Source: CAYGTK01 sp964352775
GTDB lineage: Bacteria > Bacteroidota > Bacteroidia > Chitinophagales > CAIOSU01
DNA: 10,835 nt
Direction of reading: 5' to 3'
NCBI GenBank assembly: GCA_964352775.1
Contig: CAYGTK010000146.1
Location: forward strand, 1-10,835
Shown: in pieces, positions 6,145 through 10,835 of the stretch
How positions within the stretch are numbered: position 1 is the stretch's first letter
Layout: each line of letters starts with the position of its first letter
Notes under the pieces: model-generated
Told to the model about the DNA's origin: nothing
Seen by the model: the letters and a program-made list of their open reading frames with translations, nothing else
The model's database searches: none
Position numbers and translations under genes: made by a program

Positions 6145-7383
6145 ATGCTCAAGTCTACCGTTATCAGAAATTTAGCCATCATCATTTTGTGGGTGCTTAC
6201 CATTGGTTCGTCTTACGGTAAAACTGTAATGGATGATATTGGTCACTGGAGAACCACACTGAACGAGAAAATAGATAATGCCAGTCCGCAATTGGTTTTC
6301 AATTATAACTACTATGGGCAAGTGGTAGCCAATGCTATTTCATTGTATCATTTATCCGCATTAAGGTACACTGACAAAGAAGTTTCCGATCTGAAATTTA
6401 AGCAAGCAACACAGCACAACGCTGTTTGGGAGCAGCTTTCTCCATTGCTTACTAAAGATGGCCCCTTTACTAAGAATGATATTGCCCAGCTTAGGCAAAT
6501 GACCGCCTACCTAGATATGGAGAAGAAGGTGCCTACTATAAGTTTGGATAACATCAACTTCTTTATGGAAAAAGAAGGGGAAGCAGCTATTGACATATTG
6601 CTACTTGGCAAAGACCTTAATAGTTCGGCCCAGTTGTTAGGCCATCAGGGAGAAACTGTAGCGCACAAGCCAATGGACGCCTCTAAAAAGCGCCTTTACT
6701 TCAAAATAAGTAAGGATGAATTACTCAGCAGAGCAGAGGATGTAAGCGGCGGTGTTTTGAAAGTAGCCAAAGGCTATATGCTAGAATTTGTAGTAGAACT
6801 GAAGAAAGAAAAGATAGAAGTAAGCTTGCCATTAAGAATGGTATTTGTTCCTAGAGTATTGGGTACGTTCAAATATACCACCACTACTAAGGAAGATACC
6901 CGCGAATCGAAGAAAGAGGAAACGGGTATCAAAGTTCAGTTTGCTGGTGATAGTGATATTGAAAAGAAATATTGTGTTCCCGATCATAAGGGGTGGACAG
7001 TTGTTCCTAGCTCTGTTAAACTTGTGGTGGATAAAAGCTCAGGGGAAAAAGATAAAGCTTGGACCTACTTAAAGTCTAGCAATGGAAAGTGCTACACAGT
7101 AAGTACATACAGTAATCAAGCGGGGCTAGGTGGTAAGCTTACCTTCCACATAGCCTATACTATAACAAGAGGTAGCAGCAGTAAGAAGAGTACAGAAGAA
7201 AAAGAACTAGTATGGGGTGAGCAATTGGGCTTCTCTACCGATAAGCAATGGGCAGGTAGTTTCGTGTCTAAAGATGGAAAGGAATACAACCTTAGTGAAG
7301 TACATCCCTATGTAGTAAGTACCGAGAATAATGGTGAACTCATCATCAGTACATTGGATATGAAAAGCCTTATTGACAATTGA
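6145..7383 (+). CDS. Secreted protein of unknown function, coupled to the propeller kinase
   Basis: I do not recognise a family. The 412-residue product begins with a signal peptide: basic MLKSTVIR, a hydrophobic core NLAIIILWVLTI, and probable cleavage near residue 25 (SSYG/K). There is no lipobox Cys and no later membrane helix, so it should be periplasmic or exported. Residues about 30-125 look mainly helical. From about 130 onward the protein is strand-rich, with Lys/Glu/Ser/Thr-rich loops (for example around 246-260 and 343-353) and only two cysteines, C277 and C316, in the mature part. No catalytic motif is apparent. Its stop codon overlaps the TTG start of the sensor kinase gene by TTGA, so the two proteins are probably made together. 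A role as ligand-binding partner, modulator or structural component of the periplasmic sensor is inferred only from this coupling. Confidence 0.85.
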   Translation: MLKSTVIRNLAIIILWVLTIGSSYGKTVMDDIGHWRTTLNEKIDNASPQLVFNYNYYGQVVANAISLYHLSALRYTDKEVSDLKFKQATQHNAVWEQLSPLLTKDGPFTKNDIAQLRQMTAYLDMEKKVPTISLDNINFFMEKEGEAAIDILLLGKDLNSSAQLLGHQGETVAHKPMDASKKRLYFKISKDELLSRAEDVSGGVLKVAKGYMLEFVVELKKEKIEVSLPLRMVFVPRVLGTFKYTTTTKEDTRESKKEETGIKVQFAGDSDIEKKYCVPDHKGWTVVPSSVKLVVDKSSGEKDKAWTYLKSSNGKCYTVSTYSNQAGLGGKLTFHIAYTITRGSSSKKSTEEKELVWGEQLGFSTDKQWAGSFVSKDGKEYNLSEVHPYVVSTENNGELIISTLDMKSLIDN

Positions 7384-10300
7384 GTAGACTGAGGTATATA
7401 CTGCTGCTCATATCTCTACTTTGCTTTTGCGCAGAAGTACAGGCGCAGTTGATACCCCCTTTGGGTTTACCCTATATTAACAATTTCAGCAATAAAGAAT
7501 ACAACGCTCATCCGCAGAACTATGCGATCACTTGCGATGCTCGCGACTTTATTTATGTGGCCAATAATCATGGAGTATTAGAGTATAACGGCCGCCAGTG
7601 GGAGTTGATACGCACTATGAAAGGCTCGGCGGTACGTTCATTAAGTGCTGATGAAAGCGGTAAGATGTATGTAGGTGCCCAAGGTGAATTTGGCTACTTA
7701 GCTATTGATTCAATTGGCCGCACTCATTTCGTAGACCTTTCTGAAGGTTTAGCTAAAGAACATAGAGTGTTTACTGATGTGTGGCAAACCTTTGCTACGC
7801 CTGATGGGGTATACTTCATTACTATAGATAAGGTATTCCGATACAATGCTGATAAAAGCTTTAAGGTTTGGTCTTTTGAAGAGCCACTGCTGCAACAGCC
7901 AGGCTTTTATTCCAATGGAAATCTATTCGTAAATCAGCGTGGAACTGGTTTGTTACGATTAGTGGATGGGGATTTCAAAATGGTGAAAGGTGGTCGCGAA
8001 TTTGCGAACGAGCGCATCTACATGATGGAAGAAATGGGCGATAACGAAGTACTGATAGGTACTAGAAGCCGTGGCCTTTACCGATTTGATGGAGAGCGTA
8101 TCCGCCTATTCATGTCTGAGATAGACGATTACTTGACCGATAATCAGATAAGTGGTGGTGCTAAGCTAACCAATGGAATATATGCCATTGGTACGCTTCG
8201 TGGTGGAGTGGTATTGATCAATAAAGATGGGGAGCTGTTAAACATAGTTAACCGAGCCAGCGACCTTCAAGACAACACCGTGCGCGATGCGGTGCTCGAC
8301 CAGCAGAATGGACTGTGGCTAGCCACTAGTAGCGGGGTGAGTAGGGTAGAGGTGTTTTCGCCCTTCACTTATTTTACGGAGGAGGTAGGCTTACGTGGTG
8401 AGATACACGATGTAGTTCGTCACAATGGCAACATATTCGTAGGTACTTCGCAAGGTCTATTTGAAATGGAACTGCCTGAAAAGTCAGAATTCAATGATCG
8501 GGAAAGGAACTACCATGCTAGCTTTAAGGAATACCCTGACCTAGCAGTAGATTGTAAAGATCTGGAAGAAGTATTCGGTCAAATGCTTATAGCCACCAGC
8601 GCAGGACTTTTTACAATTGACGACAGCATGGACCTGCAACTATTGTACGATGGCAATGTGAATGTTATCTATCAGCAACCCGGTAGCAATAGGGTTTGGC
8701 TAGGTTTAACGAATGGTATCGCCCTTTTGAAATATGCAAATGGTACATGGCGTGAAATAGGAAAGGCAGAGAGTTTTGACTACCCCATTACGTCTATTAT
8801 TGAAGGGCCTGACTATTTATGGATAGCAACTGCATTTCAAGGCGTAATTCAAGCCCCGGCTGATATTTCGTTGGAGGAACTACCCGCGCTGCGCCCTTAC
8901 ACAGCCACCAATGGATTGCCTAACGAGCGGAACATTCGCATGTATCTATTGGAGCGCGATATGATATTCGCTACAGAAAAGGGCCTTTATAAATACACAG
9001 GAAATAAAAATTTTGAACCAGCCAACCTTTTTGGTACGGATAAAGCATCTAACGATCTTCACGTTCAGAGTTTGCTAACGGATAATACCAGTAGCATCTA
9101 CACGCCAAATGGGCAGAGTAAGATATACATGGTTACTAAAGAGGGTAAAGGCATTGCTCGCCCTACGGATAAGGGGTATTTTGTTTTTGATAAGAAACCT
9201 TTGAATCGTATCCCCGACCCCAATATCAGCCGCATCTATAACGACCCCGCTGGTAAATACATTTGGCTTTGCGGAGCTGAAAGTTTGGTGCAGTACAATA
9301 AAACTATTGAACCCAGTAAACACGACGATTTCCCTACACTACTTACACAAGTAAAACTAACGGCCACCGATAGCCTGCTGTTAGATGGTGCCATAGCCAC
9401 CATGAGCACAATGGGTGGGCCGCGCTTACCGTATCGTCAAAATGCGATTCGTTTTGAGTTTACAAGCCCAAGTTATGAGCGCCAAGGGGCTACACAATAC
9501 CAATTCACTCTTGATGGATCTGATAAAGTCTGGTCGGAATGGACAGAGGAGACTAGAAAGGACTATACCAACTTACCCGAAGGAAATTTTGTTTTCCGAG
9601 TACGCTCACGAGATGTGTATGGTAATGTAGGTGAACAAGCCAGCTACGCATTTACCATACTTACCCCTATATATCGCACTGTGGGTGCTTATATATTTTA
9701 TGTAGTAGCCCTAGTGTTAATAGTATGGGGTATACTGGCTTTCCGTTCTCGCGAATTACGTAAGGAGAAAGAAAAGCTTGCTAGTTTAGTGAAAGAAAGA
9801 ACTCAAGAATTGGAGAAAAGCCTGGTTGACTTGAAAGCCGCTCAAGATAAAATGGTAGCGCAACAAAAGTTAGCCTCGCTAGGTCAATTAACAGCGGGTA
9901 TAGCTCACGAAATAAAGAACCCTTTGAATTTCGTAAACAACTTCTCAGAACTTAGTGTGGAGTTGATAGAGGAAATAAAGGACGAGATACTTACTGATGA
10001 CAGCTTAGATGACAAAGCCAAAATAGAAGAGGTAGAAGAGATATTAACAGATATAGAAAGCAACTGCAAAAAGATAGCCGAACACGGTAAACGTGCTGAC
10101 AATATTGTGAAGAACATGTTAATGCACTCGCGAAAAGAGAATGCTGAAACGGAGAGTGTAAATATCAATGAGCTATTTGAAGAAAGCATAAGTTTTGCCT
10201 ATCGAGGGGCAAGAGGTAAGAATAAGGATGTACAAGTCGTTATAGAAAAACGATTTGACGACAACCTAGGTGAAATGAGCCTTATTAAGCAAGATGTAAG

Positions 10301-10658
10301 TAGGGTGCTGCTTAACATAGCCAACAATGCATTTTATGCTGCGTATAAGCACAAAATGCAAAATGAGGCTATAGAACCGAAAGTGATATTCACTACTAAA
10401 AAGGAAGTAGATAAGGCTGTATTAACTATCTGCGATAATGGAACAGGTATAGCCAAGCCAGATCTGGAAAAGATATTTGAACCCTTTTTTACCACTAAGC
10501 CTACTGGTGAGGGAACAGGTTTGGGCTTGTCGTTAAGTTTTGATATTATCGTAAAGGGCCACGGCGGTTCTATTGATGTAGATAGTAAAGTGAACGAATT
10601 CACTGAATTTATGATAACATTACCTTTACAACAGCAGCCAACACAGGGCGATGACTAA
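7380..10658 (+). CDS. Two-component regulator propeller sensor histidine kinase
   Basis: This 1092-residue transmembrane kinase starts with a signal peptide (about 1-22, ending AEVQAQ). A periplasmic beta-propeller region of Reg_prop-like repeats covers about 45-640; clear examples lie near 85-107, 300-324 (DQQNGLWLATSSGVSRVE), 428-450 and 470-492. A Y_Y_Y domain follows at about 688-760, then one membrane helix at 768-787 and a coiled linker 790-830. HisKA has H843 in AHEIKNPLNF, and HATPase_c has N979, the G1 box DNGTG at 1019-1023, an F-box FEPFFTT and the G2 box GEGTGLGL at 1043-1050. TTG at 7380 is the only sensible start: an in-frame TGA lies at 7374-7376 and the first ATG is codon 80. 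Unlike classical hybrid systems of this type, it has no fused receiver or AraC domain, so phosphate must go to a separate regulator. The ligand is unknown. Confidence 0.95.
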   Translation: MSRLRYILLLISLLCFCAEVQAQLIPPLGLPYINNFSNKEYNAHPQNYAITCDARDFIYVANNHGVLEYNGRQWELIRTMKGSAVRSLSADESGKMYVGAQGEFGYLAIDSIGRTHFVDLSEGLAKEHRVFTDVWQTFATPDGVYFITIDKVFRYNADKSFKVWSFEEPLLQQPGFYSNGNLFVNQRGTGLLRLVDGDFKMVKGGREFANERIYMMEEMGDNEVLIGTRSRGLYRFDGERIRLFMSEIDDYLTDNQISGGAKLTNGIYAIGTLRGGVVLINKDGELLNIVNRASDLQDNTVRDAVLDQQNGLWLATSSGVSRVEVFSPFTYFTEEVGLRGEIHDVVRHNGNIFVGTSQGLFEMELPEKSEFNDRERNYHASFKEYPDLAVDCKDLEEVFGQMLIATSAGLFTIDDSMDLQLLYDGNVNVIYQQPGSNRVWLGLTNGIALLKYANGTWREIGKAESFDYPITSIIEGPDYLWIATAFQGVIQAPADISLEELPALRPYTATNGLPNERNIRMYLLERDMIFATEKGLYKYTGNKNFEPANLFGTDKASNDLHVQSLLTDNTSSIYTPNGQSKIYMVTKEGKGIARPTDKGYFVFDKKPLNRIPDPNISRIYNDPAGKYIWLCGAESLVQYNKTIEPSKHDDFPTLLTQVKLTATDSLLLDGAIATMSTMGGPRLPYRQNAIRFEFTSPSYERQGATQYQFTLDGSDKVWSEWTEETRKDYTNLPEGNFVFRVRSRDVYGNVGEQASYAFTILTPIYRTVGAYIFYVVALVLIVWGILAFRSRELRKEKEKLASLVKERTQELEKSLVDLKAAQDKMVAQQKLASLGQLTAGIAHEIKNPLNFVNNFSELSVELIEEIKDEILTDDSLDDKAKIEEVEEILTDIESNCKKIAEHGKRADNIVKNMLMHSRKENAETESVNINELFEESISFAYRGARGKNKDVQVVIEKRFDDNLGEMSLIKQDVSRVLLNIANNAFYAAYKHKMQNEAIEPKVIFTTKKEVDKAVLTICDNGTGIAKPDLEKIFEPFFTTKPTGEGTGLGLSLSFDIIVKGHGGSIDVDSKVNEFTEFMITLPLQQQPTQGDD

Positions 10659-10835
10659 CGAGGAACTAAAAGAGCAACTAGAGCAGCTAAAGAAGTTGTT
10701 AATGCAGCGTGAGCGCTTAGCAACTATTGGCGAATTATCTGCCGGGGTAGCTCATGATATGAAAAACGCCCAGAACCTGCAAACCAACTTACCCGACCTT
10801 AACCCCGACTTACAGGAAGAGATACAACAAGACAT
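10651..10835 (+). CDS. Second, soluble histidine kinase, N-terminal part (runs off right edge)
   Basis: An ATG at 10651 opens a frame with no stop to the window end (61 full codons), overlapping the propeller kinase by 8 bp. It starts with a charged coiled stretch (EELKEQLEQLKKL), then a HisKA-like segment LATIGELSAGVAHDMKN with putative phosphoacceptor H35. It has no signal peptide, membrane helix or sensor domain before the H-box, so it should be cytoplasmic. By eye it aligns without gaps to residues 831-869 of the upstream kinase, with about 17 of 39 identities, so it looks like a paralogue. The Pro normally following KN in the H-box is Ala here (KNAQN). The ATP-binding domain, if present, is outside the window. 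Tight overlap suggests translational coupling and possibly heterodimer formation or a shared regulator. Confidence 0.8.
   Translation, partial: MTNEELKEQLEQLKKLLMQRERLATIGELSAGVAHDMKNAQNLQTNLPDLNPDLQEEIQQD

Noticed and set aside
6845..7072. Second plus-strand frame of 75 codons inside the secreted protein gene
   Set aside because: It overlaps the middle of a longer coherent ORF with a signal peptide and has no recognisable feature of its own.
9960..10130. Long acidic stretch between the H-box and the end of HisKA in the propeller kinase, suspected to be an insertion
   Set aside because: An extended acidic helix ending in HGKRADNIV is a normal variation in this HisKA subfamily, so it is not evidence of a fusion or inserted domain.
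9905..10189. Minus-strand open frame of 94 codons inside the propeller kinase
   Set aside because: The Ser/Ile/Leu-rich translation is the usual mirror of a Glu/Lys-rich coiled region. The plus-strand HisKA domain is unmistakable.
1..10835. CRISPR arrays, tRNA/rRNA genes, insertion sequences, phage or plasmid genes
   Set aside because: No regularly spaced repeats, cloverleaf-like segments, transposase or integrase motifs or terminal inverted repeats were seen on reading both strands.

Overview
This window looks like chromosomal DNA of a Bacteroidota bacterium (Cytophagia/Flavobacteriia/Sphingobacteriia-like; the exact lineage cannot be fixed by eye). The reasons are moderate AT richness, almost no Shine-Dalgarno sequences before genes, promoter -7 boxes of the TAnnTTTG type, and a periplasmic Reg_prop/Y_Y_Y 'propeller' sensor kinase, a family typical of this phylum. 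There are no tRNA, rRNA, CRISPR or mobile-element signatures. Intergenic gaps are all shorter than about 135 bp.

Layout, left to right. (1) The window opens inside a NarL-type histidine kinase (1-673), followed 17 bp later by its likely cognate LuxR/NarL-type response regulator (691-1350, TTG start). (2) A small protein (1436-1807) has the shape of a receiver domain, but the phosphoacceptor Asp is replaced by Glu and the acidic pocket and Lys are lost. A soluble PAS-GAF-like-HisKA-HATPase kinase (1940-3511) follows and ends at a strong rho-independent terminator (3572-3602). (3) On the minus strand, a five-helix membrane protein carries an extracytoplasmic SGNH/GDSL hydrolase domain (3615-5033). 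(4) Diverging from it is a tandem-domain universal stress protein (5182-6048). (5) The last block is three overlapping genes: an unrecognised secreted protein (6145-7383), a 1092-residue propeller sensor kinase starting in a TTGA overlap (7380-10658), and a second, soluble kinase overlapping it by 8 bp and cut by the window edge (10651-10835).

The theme is signal transduction: four histidine kinases, but only one response regulator with a complete set of phosphorylation residues. The left pair forms an ordinary two-component system. The pseudo-receiver and the PAS/GAF kinase may form a second module. The right-hand block looks like a co-translated sensing cassette in which a secreted protein, a membrane kinase with a periplasmic propeller and a cytoplasmic paralogous kinase would act together. 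The kinase lacks the fused receiver/AraC output of classical hybrid systems, so its output partner must lie elsewhere, possibly beyond the right edge. Three of the eight CDS entries are best explained with non-ATG starts or have a non-ATG alternative, so start sites were decided individually.
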